Origin: Paenibacillus tengchongensis
GTDB taxonomy: Bacteria; Bacillota; Bacilli; Paenibacillales; Paenibacillaceae
Direction of reading: 5' to 3'
DNA: 61,134 bases
Assembly (NCBI RefSeq): GCF_008973665.1
Contig: NZ_WACP01000023.1
Span: 1 to 61,134 of the forward strand
Shown: one piece after another, positions 7,613-15,621 of the stretch
How positions within the stretch are numbered: position 1 is the stretch's first letter
How the letters are laid out: each line of letters opens with the position of its first letter
Program-made: the position numbers and the translations under genes
The notes under the pieces: generated by a model
Database searches by the model: none
The model's input: only the letters and a program-made list of their open reading frames with translations
Told to the model about the DNA's origin: nothing

Positions 7613-8383
7613 ATGAGAAGTTCCGACCAACCGGCAGTACAGCTGCTTCCTGCAGAGCGGGTGGACGACCTGCTTACCCATGACTTGCATATTATCCAAA
7701 GTGATGAAGTATTCAGCTTTTCCATGGATGCCGTATTATTAGCCCGTTTCGCCGGGATTCCTCCCAGAGGAAAGGTACTCGACCTATGCACAGGAAACGG
7801 CGTAATCCCGCTGCTGCTCACTACACGCACCCAGGCTTTGATAGAGGGAATTGAATTACAGCCGCGTCTGGCTGACATGGCCCGCCGCAGTGTGGCGATG
7901 AACCGGCTGGAGGAGAGAGTGACCATCCATGAGGGCGATTTGCGTGAGCTGCATTTGACCGCCGGCTATGGGGTATACGATGCTATTACGGTCAATCCGC
8001 CCTACATGCCCCTGAACGGCAGCGACCTGAAAATGAATGAACATCAGGCAATGGCCCGTCACGAGTTGGGCTGCACCCTGGAGGAAGTTATTCAAGCTGC
8101 GGTCCGGCTGGTTCGCACGGGCGGCAAAGTGAGTATGGTGCATAAGCCGCAGCGGCTCGCCGATATTATCAGCCTGATGCGCAAGTACAGGCTGGAGCCC
8201 AAGCTGATCCGCTTCGTCCATCCACGGGCCCACCTGGAGGCTAACATGGTGCTCATCGAGGCAGCACGCGACGGCAAACCGGAGGTGCGTTTGCTGCCAC
8301 CGCTCATTGTATATAATGAAGATAACCAATATTGTCCTGAAATTATGACTATATACTATGGAAATCAAGAGGGAAAATCATGA
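7613..8383 (+). CDS. yabB: tRNA1(Val) (adenine37-N6)-methyltransferase family protein (YabB)
   Basis: A 256-residue class I SAM-dependent methyltransferase. The SAM site VLDLCTGNGVIPLLL is at about residues 53-67 and the NPPYMP motif at about 128-133 marks N6-adenine methyltransferases of the TrmN6/YfiC type. The start is ATG at 7613 behind AAAGGAGATAAC. Its end overlaps the rsmI start by four bases, so the two are translationally coupled. In B. subtilis the GIY-YIG gene yazA lies between them; it is absent here. Confidence 0.9.
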   Translation: MRSSDQPAVQLLPAERVDDLLTHDLHIIQSDEVFSFSMDAVLLARFAGIPPRGKVLDLCTGNGVIPLLLTTRTQALIEGIELQPRLADMARRSVAMNRLEERVTIHEGDLRELHLTAGYGVYDAITVNPPYMPLNGSDLKMNEHQAMARHELGCTLEEVIQAAVRLVRTGGKVSMVHKPQRLADIISLMRKYRLEPKLIRFVHPRAHLEANMVLIEAARDGKPEVRLLPPLIVYNEDNQYCPEIMTIYYGNQEGKS

Positions 8384-9261
8384 CCATTACAAATCAAAGC
8401 AGCTTTCAGGGAAAGCCGGACGGCAAAGGGAAGCTTTATCTGGTGGCGACTCCGATCGGTAATCTGGAGGATATGACCTACCGCGCAGTGCGCACACTGA
8501 AGGAATGCGATATTATTGCGGCAGAGGATACGAGACAGACCCGCAAACTGCTAAGCCATTTTGAGATTACGCCTTCACAGCTGTACAGCTACCACGAGCA
8601 TAACAAGGCCGCCAGCGGCCCTGAACTTATCCGCTTTATAGTAGAAGGAAAAAATTTGGCCCTCGTCAGCGATGCCGGCCTTCCGGCAATTTCCGACCCT
8701 GGGGCAGAGCTGGTTCAACTGGCGATCGAACAGGGGATTGCCGTAATACCGGTTCCCGGAGCCAATGCCGCACTTTCGGCACTGATTGCCTCCGGCCTGC
8801 CGACAACGAGCTTTACCTTTGCCGGGTTTCTGCCGCGTGAGCGGAAGGACATCCGTAATGTTCTCGCCGGACTCCGGCAGGTGCAGGGGAGTCTCTTATT
8901 GTATGAATCGCCGCACCGGGTGGAGAAGACACTAGTCCATCTGCAGGAAGCGTTCGGCAACCGTAGAGTGGTGCTGGCCCGGGAGCTGACCAAGCGGTAT
9001 GAGGAATTTGTGCGCGGCACGATTGAGGAATGCGGCGTCTGGCTTAAGGAACATCCTCCTCTGGGTGAGTATGTTATCGTTGTAGAAGGCGAAAGCAGAG
9101 CGGAGGCCGAGCTGGCCGGAGCGGCATGGTGGCAGGAAATGAGTATTGCCGATCATGTAAATCATTATGAAGCGGAAGGCATAAGCCGAAAAGAGGCGAT
9201 GAAAAAGGCAGCCGCTGACCGGAATGTGCCAAAACGCGACATATATAATTCGTTGCTCTAG
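8380..9261 (+). CDS. rsmI: 16S rRNA 2'-O-methyltransferase (C1402)
   Basis: A 293-residue tetrapyrrole-methylase-fold enzyme that methylates the ribose of C1402 in 16S rRNA. Diagnostic segments are LYLVATPIGNLEDMTYRA at the start, AAEDTRQTRKLL, SDAGLPAISDPG, and PVPGANAALSALIASGLPT, which belong to the SAM pocket. The C-terminal helical part (REAMKKAAADR) matches the family. Its ATG overlaps the yabB stop as ATGA. The hairpin at 9303-9323 downstream serves mainly the opposite-strand abrB. Confidence 0.95.
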   Translation: MTITNQSSFQGKPDGKGKLYLVATPIGNLEDMTYRAVRTLKECDIIAAEDTRQTRKLLSHFEITPSQLYSYHEHNKAASGPELIRFIVEGKNLALVSDAGLPAISDPGAELVQLAIEQGIAVIPVPGANAALSALIASGLPTTSFTFAGFLPRERKDIRNVLAGLRQVQGSLLLYESPHRVEKTLVHLQEAFGNRRVVLARELTKRYEEFVRGTIEECGVWLKEHPPLGEYVIVVEGESRAEAELAGAAWWQEMSIADHVNHYEAEGISRKEAMKKAAADRNVPKRDIYNSLL

Positions 9262-9293
9262 CAAAACTATTGTAATTTTACTGGAATCAAGGT

Positions 9294-9323
9294 AAAAAAA
9301 TACCTCCCGGGATCAGCGGGAGG
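9294..9323 (-). terminator. abrB terminator (reverse strand)
   Basis: Read on the reverse strand, a CCTCCCG / CGGGAGG stem is followed by TATTTTTTTA. It lies about 60 bases past the abrB stop, between converging rsmI and abrB. Confidence 0.85.
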
Positions 9324-9386
9324 CCAAGGAGATATGAAAAGGTTAGAATTAACAATTTGATTAGTTCTTATTATAACCTATTTATT

Positions 9387-9641
9387 CTAGTTTGTCACAG
9401 GGGTAGGGATAGCAGAAATACATTCGTGGCAAACAATTTTACCTTTGAAGTAAGTCACATTCTCAGCATTGCCGCAGAAAATACAGGCGGGCTCGTATTT
9501 CTTGAGCATGATCCGTTCGCCGTCCACATAAATTTCAAGGGCGTCTTTCTCACCGATGCCCAATGTACGGCGCAATTCGATCGGGATGACAACCCGTCCC
9601 AGTTCGTCAACTTTTCTTACAATTCCTGTTGATTTCATCAT
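9387..9641 (-). CDS. abrB: transition-state regulator AbrB
   Basis: An 84-residue DNA-binding regulator that represses stationary-phase and sporulation genes during growth. Residues 2-50 form the swapped-hairpin SpoVT-AbrB domain (MKSTGIVRKVDELGRVVIP, then LRRTLGIGEKD and GERIMLKKY). The C-terminal part has CIFCGN and the CHEC pair. The frame is open upstream to a TTG at 9662, but that TTG overlaps the ribosome site GAGAGGAG; the ATG pair at 9641/9638 fits the family start. The promoter and a perfect Spo0A box lie upstream, matching the known Spo0A repression of abrB. Confidence 0.95.
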   Translation of the reverse strand: MMKSTGIVRKVDELGRVVIPIELRRTLGIGEKDALEIYVDGERIMLKKYEPACIFCGNAENVTYFKGKIVCHECISAIPTPVTN

Positions 9642-9680
9642 AGCAATCGAAGCTCCTCTCAATTATACAAAGCGTCATGA

Positions 9681-9687
9681 TTCGACA
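9681..9687 (-). promoter_or_regulatory. Spo0A box downstream of the abrB promoter
   Basis: Read on the reverse strand it is TGTCGAA, a 7/7 match to the Spo0A box. It lies 24 bases past the abrB -10 element, close to the place where Spo0A~P is known to repress abrB in B. subtilis. Confidence 0.7.
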
Positions 9688-9710
9688 TAGTTCACTGTTT
9701 TATGATAATT

Positions 9711-9739
9711 ATAATACCAACCATTCCCAAAACAGTCAA
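9711..9739 (-). promoter_or_regulatory. abrB sigma-A promoter
   Basis: On the reverse strand, -35 TTGACT (9739-9734) and -10 TATTAT (9716-9711) are separated by 17 bases. Confidence 0.75.
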
Positions 9740-9833
9740 CCTTTTTTGAACCTAATTTTAAGGTGTTTTTAAAAAAAACTTTTAACCTGCCTAGATTTAC
9801 CGGAAAGTGCATAGAGAGTACACTAGAAAAGGG

Positions 9834-9873
9834 TGTCGATTATAAAATATGAAATTCATCAATATTCGACAAA
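9834..9873 (+). promoter_or_regulatory. Spo0A-box pair before the HD gene
   Basis: TGTCGAT (9834-9840, 6/7) and, on the reverse strand, TTTGTCGAA (9873-9865, a full match to the extended consensus) lie 75-115 bases before the HD phosphohydrolase start. With the box at 9681 they make the abrB-HD intergenic region rich in Spo0A sites. No clear -35/-10 for the HD gene could be picked. Confidence 0.5.
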
Positions 9874-9947
9874 TAACGACACTATTCTTTATTCAAACCT
9901 CCATTTCACTAAATTGGTTTAAATGATTAACAAAGGAGTTGATTGGA

Positions 9948-11231
9948 GTGAAGCAGCTGCTGACGGAAGAAAAGGTTTTCAAAGACCCTGTTCATAACTA
10001 TATTCATGTACAGGATAGCATCATCTGGCGATTAATTAACACTAAGGAATTTCAGCGTTTACGAAGAATTCGGCAGCTTGGAACTTCATATTTTACCTTC
10101 CATGGTGCAGAGCATAGCCGGTTCTCACACTCCCTCGGTGTTTATGAAATTACACGCCGCATTATTTCACAGTTCGAACGGGGCAGTTATAGGGATTGGC
10201 TGCCGGAGGAAAGTCTGCTCACGCTCTGTGCGGCGCTGCTGCACGATTTGGGGCACGGCCCGTTCTCCCACTCCATTGAAGAGGCTTTTGAGATGGACCA
10301 TGAAGATTGGACCTGCCGGATTATTATGGAGGATACCGAAATTAATACGATTCTGCGTGAAGTAGCTGCAGATTTCCCCGACAAGGTGGCGTCGGTCATT
10401 GCCAAGACCTATGAGCATGAAATTGTCGTCAATCTGGTATCCGGACCGCTCGATGCCGATCGGATGGACTATTTACTGCGCGATGCTTACTACACCGGAG
10501 TCAATTACGGCACCATTGATATTGACCGCATTCTGCGGATGCTCCGGCCCTACAACGGCAGAGTTGTGGTAAAAGAATCCGGCATGCATGCGATTGAGGA
10601 TTATTTGATGTCGCGGTATCAGATGTATTGGCAGGTGTATTTTCACCCCGTCACCCGCAGTTCGGAAATTATTTTACGGCAAATCTTCCGCAGAGCTAAA
10701 GAGCTGTATCAAAGCGGCTATACTTTCGGCTTCATGCTCGAGCCTCTGCGGGAATTGTTTCAGGGCGACATCACCGTCAAACACTATCTTCAGCTTGATG
10801 AGGCGCTGGTGCAGACGGCCTTTATGCAGTGGACACAGGAGCCGGATGAGGTTCTGCGTGACTTGTGCGGGCGGTTTATTCATCGTAAGCTGTATAAATA
10901 TGTAGAAATGGAGAATCTCGATTCGGAGATGATCGCGGCTATCCGCAGCAGCTTCAGGGAAGCAGGCCTGAATGCCGATTATGACCTGGAAGTAGATTTT
11001 CCGACAGATCTCCCTTATGATGTGTTCCGTCCCGGAGATGCCTTTGACAGCAAGCAGATTTTGCTGCTTGACCGGCAGGATAAGCTGAGAGAAATTTCAG
11101 AAGTGTCGGATATTGTCCGTTCCATCAGCGGAATCCACCGGGGACGGTACCATCTATATTTTCCGCAGGACAAGCTGCAGAAGGTTATTGCCCGTCTGCC
11201 GGCACATCTCTCGGCCATCTTTGCCAAGTGA
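9948..11231 (+). CDS. HD-superfamily phosphohydrolase (YwfO/dNTPase-like)
   Basis: A 427-residue metal-dependent phosphohydrolase. The HD residues are visible: FHGAEHSRFSHSLGVYE (metal His), AALLHDLGHGPFSHSIEEAF (HD pair plus the LGHGPFSH motif of dGTPase/SAMHD1-type enzymes) and GPLDADRMDYLLRDA (final Asp). The closest type I know is B. subtilis YwfO and the enterococcal dNTP triphosphohydrolase; the substrate here is inferred. A TTG at 9939 abuts the AAAGGAG at 9932-9938, so GTG at 9948 is preferred. B. subtilis has metS at this place between abrB and tatD; that gene is missing and this one stands instead. Confidence 0.85.
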   Translation: MKQLLTEEKVFKDPVHNYIHVQDSIIWRLINTKEFQRLRRIRQLGTSYFTFHGAEHSRFSHSLGVYEITRRIISQFERGSYRDWLPEESLLTLCAALLHDLGHGPFSHSIEEAFEMDHEDWTCRIIMEDTEINTILREVAADFPDKVASVIAKTYEHEIVVNLVSGPLDADRMDYLLRDAYYTGVNYGTIDIDRILRMLRPYNGRVVVKESGMHAIEDYLMSRYQMYWQVYFHPVTRSSEIILRQIFRRAKELYQSGYTFGFMLEPLRELFQGDITVKHYLQLDEALVQTAFMQWTQEPDEVLRDLCGRFIHRKLYKYVEMENLDSEMIAAIRSSFREAGLNADYDLEVDFPTDLPYDVFRPGDAFDSKQILLLDRQDKLREISEVSDIVRSISGIHRGRYHLYFPQDKLQKVIARLPAHLSAIFAK

Positions 11232-11256
11232 TACAAAAAAAACTGGAGTTTTGTAT
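11231..11256 (+). other. small inverted repeat between the HD gene and tatD
   Basis: ATACAAAA (11231-11238) and TTTTGTAT (11249-11256) are perfect complements around a 10-base loop. There is no T-run after it, so a terminator role is doubtful. It may be a weak processing or pausing hairpin. Confidence 0.4.
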
Positions 11257-11285
11257 AGAAATTATGATCAAGGAGTGAATTTTGC

Positions 11286-12059
11286 ATGATACAGCTGTTC
11301 GATACCCATACCCATCTGGATGCCCCACAATTCGACGAGGACCGGGAGCAGGTGATTGCCCGTGCGCGGGAAGCCGGCGTCAGCAAAATGATCAATATCG
11401 GATTTAACCGGGATACCATTCCGACAACCATGAAGCTCGCTGAAACCTATGATTATATTTATGCAGCGGTCGGATGGCATCCCCAGGATGCGATCGATAT
11501 GAGGGAAGGGGATCTGGAGTGGATTGCTTCGCTGTGCAGTCACCCCAAAGTCGTCGCAATTGGCGAAATCGGGCTGGATTACTACTGGGATACTTCTCCC
11601 AAAGACGTGCAGCATGAAGTCTTCCGTAAGCAGATCGGACTGGCCCGTGAGCTCAAAATGCCGATCTGTATTCATAACCGTGATGCCCATGAGGATGTGG
11701 TGCGGATTTTACGCGAGGAGAAGGCCAATGAGGTTGGAGGGGTCATGCACTCATTTTCCGGAAGCTGGGAAACCGCCAAAATGTGCCTGGATTTAGGCTT
11801 CCATTTGTCGTTCGGCGGACCGGTAACTTTTAAGAACGCACGGGTACCCAAAGAGGTGCTGGCCAACACGCCGCTTGACCGTTTGCTGATCGAAACGGAT
11901 TCCCCGTATTTGACACCCCATCCATTCCGTGGGAAGCGAAATGAGAGTGCCCATGTGCGCTTAGTTGCCGAGGCTGCGGCGGAAATAAAAGGGATTGATT
12001 TACAGGAATTAGCTCAAATTACGTATGCGAACGCTATGGAACGATTTGGGATTGTCTGA
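11286..12059 (+). CDS. tatD: TatD-family metal-dependent hydrolase
   Basis: A 257-residue TIM-barrel hydrolase of the TatD/YabD family, probably a 3'-5' DNase. The metal site is clear: FDTHTHLDAPQFDED (H-x-H, residues 6-8), GEIGLDYYWD (Glu), ICIHNRDAHED (His), GGVMHSFSGSWE (His) and LIETDSPYLTPHPFRGKRN (Asp). The length is typical. ATG at 11286 follows AAGGAGTGA. It keeps its conserved place before yabE and rnmV. Confidence 0.92.
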   Translation: MIQLFDTHTHLDAPQFDEDREQVIARAREAGVSKMINIGFNRDTIPTTMKLAETYDYIYAAVGWHPQDAIDMREGDLEWIASLCSHPKVVAIGEIGLDYYWDTSPKDVQHEVFRKQIGLARELKMPICIHNRDAHEDVVRILREEKANEVGGVMHSFSGSWETAKMCLDLGFHLSFGGPVTFKNARVPKEVLANTPLDRLLIETDSPYLTPHPFRGKRNESAHVRLVAEAAAEIKGIDLQELAQITYANAMERFGIV

Positions 12060-12181
12060 AATCGGAAGGAAAAGAGGCGAAAAAAAGAGTATAGCCGACC
12101 TATTAAACTTTTTTAACTTAAAAATGGCCGATTATTACAAATTTTTAATCTTTTTTTTGCGAAAACGTGGTTGAACCTTGC

Positions 12182-12211
12182 TTTACAAGATGCATCAAAT
12201 CAGGATATCAT
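12182..12211 (+). promoter_or_regulatory. sigma-A promoter of the yabE leader
   Basis: TTTACA and TATCAT (each 5/6 matches) with an 18-base spacer, about 55 bases before the riboswitch aptamer. Confidence 0.6.
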
Positions 12212-12265
12212 CTTTTCAGTGCAGTGAGCTGTTGTTATTTGTGACAGCCGCCGATTCATGAATCG

Positions 12266-12490
12266 TCTCGCTGAGTCTCCGCTATTTCGGAGAACGGGGG
12301 AACCAATAAATGCCCTGCCGCATGTCCGTACATAGAGTACACCCAGAAATGCCGCAGACTTTATTTGATTTCTTCACGTGGTCTTTGGGGTGAATTTAGA
12401 GGCATCCGCCGTGAGCGGGTGACCCGAGATAGGGCGTCTCTCTTATGCCCGAACCCGACAGCTAACCCCGTAAGCGTAAGTAAGAGAGGA
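12266..12490 (+). promoter_or_regulatory. c-di-AMP (ydaO/yuaA-type) riboswitch
   Basis: The conserved ydaO-class blocks occur in order: GGAGAACGGGGGAACCAA (12290-12307), TTTGGGGTGAAT (12384-12395), ATAGGGCG (12429-12436), CCCGAACCCGACAGCTAACC (12448-12467) and GTAAGCG, with CTCGCTGAG at the 5' side to close the outer stem. CTCTCTTA (12438-12445) is complementary to TAAGAGAG (12481-12488). The arm between the first two blocks is about 75 bases, which looks long. Ligand binding is known for the class to switch genes off by termination, and a terminator follows. The regulated gene is yabE. Confidence 0.92.
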
Positions 12491-12531
12491 AACCTCGTGC
12501 ATACCATCCCGCGTATTCAGACTTCCGGAGA

Positions 12532-12574
12532 AGCCACGAAAGAGTCCTCTAGTGAACTCTTTGCTGGCTTTTTT
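12532..12574 (+). terminator. riboswitch expression-platform terminator
   Basis: AGCCACGAAAGAGT pairs with ACTCTTTGCTGGCT around a 10-base loop, followed by TTTTTT. The AGAGGA at 12485-12490 in the aptamer tail is complementary to TCCTCT (12545-12550) in the loop, a possible competing contact. Confidence 0.85.
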
Positions 12575-12656
12575 ATTGTTGAATAATGCGGCGATGACCG
12601 GAATACTGTTATACAACAGCTATCTGGTCCACTATGCCGAGCAGGCGATCCATGAA

Positions 12657-12693
12657 ACAGGAAAACGCTTTAAGAAGTGTGGGCGTATCCTGT
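12657..12693 (+). other. second hairpin in the yabE leader
   Basis: ACAGGAAAACGC pairs with GCGTATCCTGT (one bulge) around a 14-base loop. No T-run follows. It sits between the riboswitch terminator and the yabE start, giving a leader of about 570 bases. The rest of 12575-12791 shows no gene. Confidence 0.6.
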
Positions 12694-12791
12694 TGCAATC
12701 TCAAACTTAGTTTTCGTCATTCAGATGCGGATTTCAGTCATCATGAGTATACAGCTTGAACGACGGGGACTATGTAAGGAGGATGGAGAGA

Positions 12792-13961
12792 ATGGGCGTA
12801 ATCCAACCAGAGGTAACCCATGATTCGCAATCATCCAGCAGGTCTATCGCATTACGGTGGAAGCAAGTGAATCCTCGCGTACTTTCGCTTGCAGGCGCGG
12901 CATTACTTGTGATCGCGCTGTTCATTCTGCTGTACGCACACGGTCAGAGCATTAAGGCCATAACTTTGGTAATAGACGGCCAGGAACAGGCGCTGGAGAC
13001 GCGGGAAACGCTGCTCAGCGAAGTGCTGGCAAAGGAACAAATTTCAGTGCAGCCGCATGATGATTTATCTATAGGCCTTAGCGATGAAATACAGGACGGC
13101 GACCGTGTCGTAATTACCCGTGCGCAGAAAATCAGTCTTACTGCGGATGGAGCAACAAAGACGCTATATACCACCGAGGATTCGCTCGGTGACGCCATTG
13201 CCAAACTGGGCTATACTCTTGATGGCGATGACAAGATATTCCCTTCGCTTGAAACCGCAGTTTCTTCCGGCATGGAAGCCAAGATTGTCCGCATCACCAA
13301 GCAGAAGGTGCAGCGGACAGTAGACTTGCCTTTCCGGGTCATCAAAACCGCAGACCCTTCCCTGTACGTGGGCGACGTCAGAGTGGCGCAAGCAGGCAAG
13401 CCGGGTGTCATGATTCAGCACATCGAGAAGATCTATCAAGACGGTGAGCTGGTATCCATGAGTATGATCGGCAAAGAGGTACAGACCATTACCAAGGACA
13501 AAGTCATTGCCGTTGGTACAAAGGCTGTTCCCAAACCTGTCGTAGCGACCACTAAAACATCTACCGCATCCAAAACTACCACAAAAGCAAAAACTACAAA
13601 AACGGCTGCAGCCAGCAGCAATGTCGCACATAAGGCCGGCATCGATTTTGAATACAAGAAAGTGCTCAAAAATGTAAGTATGACCGCTTATTCATCGGAG
13701 GAGCCGGGGATCGGCACACGTACCGCTTCAGGCACACGGGTAACAGAAGGCCGAACCATTGCCGTTGATCCGAACGTCATTCCGATTGGCTGGTGGGTGT
13801 ACATTGAAGGATTGGGATTCCGCCGCGCTGAGGATACCGGCGGTGCCATCAAAGGCAATAAGGTCGATGTGTATTATGATTCACTGAGCCATGCCCGTAA
13901 TTTCGGACGCAAATCGCGAACCGTTTACGTGATCGGGCCTGTCAAGCCGGAGCTTGACTAA
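12792..13961 (+). CDS. yabE: YabE-like cell-wall protein (DUF348-G5-3D)
   Basis: A 389-residue surface protein built like RpfB/YabE. A membrane anchor lies at about residues 29-48, two DUF348 ubiquitin-like repeats (ITLVIDGQEQ and KISLTADGATK) follow, then a G5 domain (about 180-245), a Thr/Lys/Ala-rich linker, and a C-terminal 3D domain with its aspartates (AEDTGGAIKGNKVDVYYDS), the catalytic part of MltA/lytic-transglycosylase-type wall enzymes. The start is ATG at 12792, nine bases past AAGGAGG; upstream in-frame codons overlap that site. The c-di-AMP riboswitch in its leader ties it to turgor and wall homeostasis. B. subtilis yabE is instead controlled by an antisense RNA. Confidence 0.9.
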   Translation: MGVIQPEVTHDSQSSSRSIALRWKQVNPRVLSLAGAALLVIALFILLYAHGQSIKAITLVIDGQEQALETRETLLSEVLAKEQISVQPHDDLSIGLSDEIQDGDRVVITRAQKISLTADGATKTLYTTEDSLGDAIAKLGYTLDGDDKIFPSLETAVSSGMEAKIVRITKQKVQRTVDLPFRVIKTADPSLYVGDVRVAQAGKPGVMIQHIEKIYQDGELVSMSMIGKEVQTITKDKVIAVGTKAVPKPVVATTKTSTASKTTTKAKTTKTAAASSNVAHKAGIDFEYKKVLKNVSMTAYSSEEPGIGTRTASGTRVTEGRTIAVDPNVIPIGWWVYIEGLGFRRAEDTGGAIKGNKVDVYYDSLSHARNFGRKSRTVYVIGPVKPELD

Positions 13962-14058
13962 GCAGGCCAATGTCTTTTGCAATCTGATGGTTTATAAGCT
14001 ATAGTGAGGGTAGCCAAGAGGGAACGGATGCTGCTCATCAGTTATACATTCTTTAGCC

Positions 14059-14089
14059 AAAAAGAAGAGGAGCGAATCCTCTTCTTTTT
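14059..14089 (+). terminator. terminator after yabE
   Basis: AAAAAGAAGAGGA / TCCTCTTCTTTTT is a perfect 13-base stem with a 5-base loop. It is A/T-flanked on both sides and could act in both directions. Confidence 0.85.
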
Positions 14090-14122
14090 GTGTTTAGGCG
14101 CTGCGGAAGGAGTAAGACAGAA

Positions 14123-14674
14123 ATGATCAAGGAAATGATTGTGGTGGAGGGTAAAAGCGACACAGCCGCCGTCAAACGCGCGGTGGATGCCGATACGATA
14201 GAGACAGGCGGCTCTGCGGTGGACCGCAGGGTGATCGCCAAGATTGCGCTCGCGATGGAACGCAGAGGGGTGATTATTCTCACCGACCCTGACCATGCGG
14301 GAGAGCGTATCCGCAAAATCGTCTCCTCCAAGGTCCCGGGCTGCAAGCATGCCTTCATTCCGGAGAAAGACGCGACGCGGAAGGGCGATATCGGGGTAGA
14401 GAATGCTTCGCCCGAAGCGATCCGGCATGCGCTGGCCAGGGTGCATACGGCCTTTGAAGGAGCGCCGGTACAGATCGGCCTGGACGAGCTGATGGCGGCA
14501 GGGATGCTGGTGCACCCGCGGGCCGCCGAGCGGCGGATGCTGCTCGGGAACCTGCTGGGCATCGGCTATTGCAACGGAAAACAATTGTACAAGCGGCTGG
14601 CGATGTTCGGCATATCGCCGGAAGAGTTTACAGCCGCTGTGACGCAAATTGACCAGGGGGGCATTTCGATATGA
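14123..14674 (+). CDS. rnmV: ribonuclease M5
   Basis: A 183-residue RNase M5, which cuts precursor 5S rRNA to its mature form. The N-terminal Toprim domain is visible: MIVVEGKSDTAAVKRA with the catalytic Glu at about residue 10, and GVIILTDPDHAGERIRK with the acidic DPD. The start is ATG at 14123 after AAGGAG; the frame upstream to 14090 overlaps the terminator and is not coding. Its stop overlaps the rsmA start by four bases. The 5S substrate itself lies at the left end of this window. Confidence 0.93.
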   Translation: MIKEMIVVEGKSDTAAVKRAVDADTIETGGSAVDRRVIAKIALAMERRGVIILTDPDHAGERIRKIVSSKVPGCKHAFIPEKDATRKGDIGVENASPEAIRHALARVHTAFEGAPVQIGLDELMAAGMLVHPRAAERRMLLGNLLGIGYCNGKQLYKRLAMFGISPEEFTAAVTQIDQGGISI

Positions 14675-15555
14675 GCGGCAATGACTATATTTCTTCACCG
14701 TCGAGGACCAAAGACATCATTTCGCGGTACGGCTTTTCATTCAAGAAGAGCCTGGGCCAAAATTTTCTCATCGATCAGAACATTCTGGATAAAATCGTCT
14801 CCGCAGCCCAGCTTGACCGCAGTTCAGGAGCACTGGAGATCGGGCCGGGGATCGGAGCGCTGACCCAGCGGCTGGCCGAAGAGGCGGGAGCGGTGACTGC
14901 GGTGGAAATTGACCGGAGACTGATACCAATTCTTAAGGATCTGCTGTCCGGTTATCCACATGTGAATATCCGCAACGACGATGTGTTGAAGGTGGATCTG
15001 CAGCAGTTATTCACAGAGGATTTTGCTTCGGTGGAGAAGGTCAGCGTAGTCGCCAATCTGCCGTACTATGTGACGACGCCGATTCTGATGAAGCTGCTCG
15101 AAGAGAAGCTGCCGCTGAATAATATCGTGGTCATGATCCAGCGTGAAGTCGCCGAGCGTATGGCAGCCGCTCCGGGGGGGAAAGAGTACGGCAGCCTGAG
15201 CATTGCCGTGCAGTACTATAGCGAGCCTGAGCTGGTCTGCATTGTGCCGAAGACGGTATTTATCCCGCAGCCGAATGTGGAGTCTGCGGTAATCCGATTG
15301 AAGGTGCGGGAGCGGCCTCCCGTGGAAGTAGCTGATGAGAAGCACTTCTTTGAAGTGGTTCAAGCGGCCTTCACCCAGCGGCGCAAAACGATCGCCAATA
15401 ATCTGAAGTCGCGCTTCTTCCCGGGCGAAGGGCGGGAGCGGCTGGAAGCTCTGCTGACCGAGGCCGGCATTGACGGCGGTCGCCGCGGCGAGACGCTGAG
15501 CATTGAGGAGTATGCCAGACTAAGCGCTGTGCTGCTCGCGGCCGGAATCAGGTAA
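14671..15555 (+). CDS. rsmA: 16S rRNA dimethyladenosine transferase (KsgA)
   Basis: A 294-residue enzyme that dimethylates A1518 and A1519 of 16S rRNA. Motifs in order are KKSLGQNFLIDQNIL (about 26-40), the SAM motif LEIGPGIGALTQRLAEE (about 54-70), VEIDRRLIP, NDDVLKVD, and the catalytic NLPYYVTTPIL (about 129-139). The C-terminal helical domain with FTQRRKTIANNL is intact. It is translationally coupled to rnmV through ATGA. Confidence 0.96.
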   Translation: MSGNDYISSPSRTKDIISRYGFSFKKSLGQNFLIDQNILDKIVSAAQLDRSSGALEIGPGIGALTQRLAEEAGAVTAVEIDRRLIPILKDLLSGYPHVNIRNDDVLKVDLQQLFTEDFASVEKVSVVANLPYYVTTPILMKLLEEKLPLNNIVVMIQREVAERMAAAPGGKEYGSLSIAVQYYSEPELVCIVPKTVFIPQPNVESAVIRLKVRERPPVEVADEKHFFEVVQAAFTQRRKTIANNLKSRFFPGEGRERLEALLTEAGIDGGRRGETLSIEEYARLSAVLLAAGIR

Positions 15556-15573
15556 AATCCGTCTCCCGTATGA

Positions 15574-15601
15574 ACCAACCGTGACCTTTGCCCATACGAT
15601 G
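15574..15601 (+). promoter_or_regulatory. candidate sigma-K promoter of yabG
   Basis: ACC (15574-15576), a 16-base spacer and CATACGATG (15593-15601), close to the sigma-K pattern AC-N16-CATAnnnTA. It would start transcription only about 15 bases before the yabG ATG, almost on top of the ribosome site. yabG is a known sigma-K gene in B. subtilis. Confidence 0.35.
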
Positions 15602-15621
15602 GGGATAGAGGTGGTGTTGGA

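Noticed and set aside
12070..12165. Quasi-repeat CCGAcctATTAaA / CCGAttATTAcaA after tatD
   Set aside because: The match is loose and AT-rich, and no stable stem or T-ended hairpin forms; probably low-complexity sequence.
12365..12586. 73-residue open frame
   Set aside because: It lies inside the c-di-AMP riboswitch and its terminator; the conserved RNA blocks explain the sequence, and no ribosome site is present.
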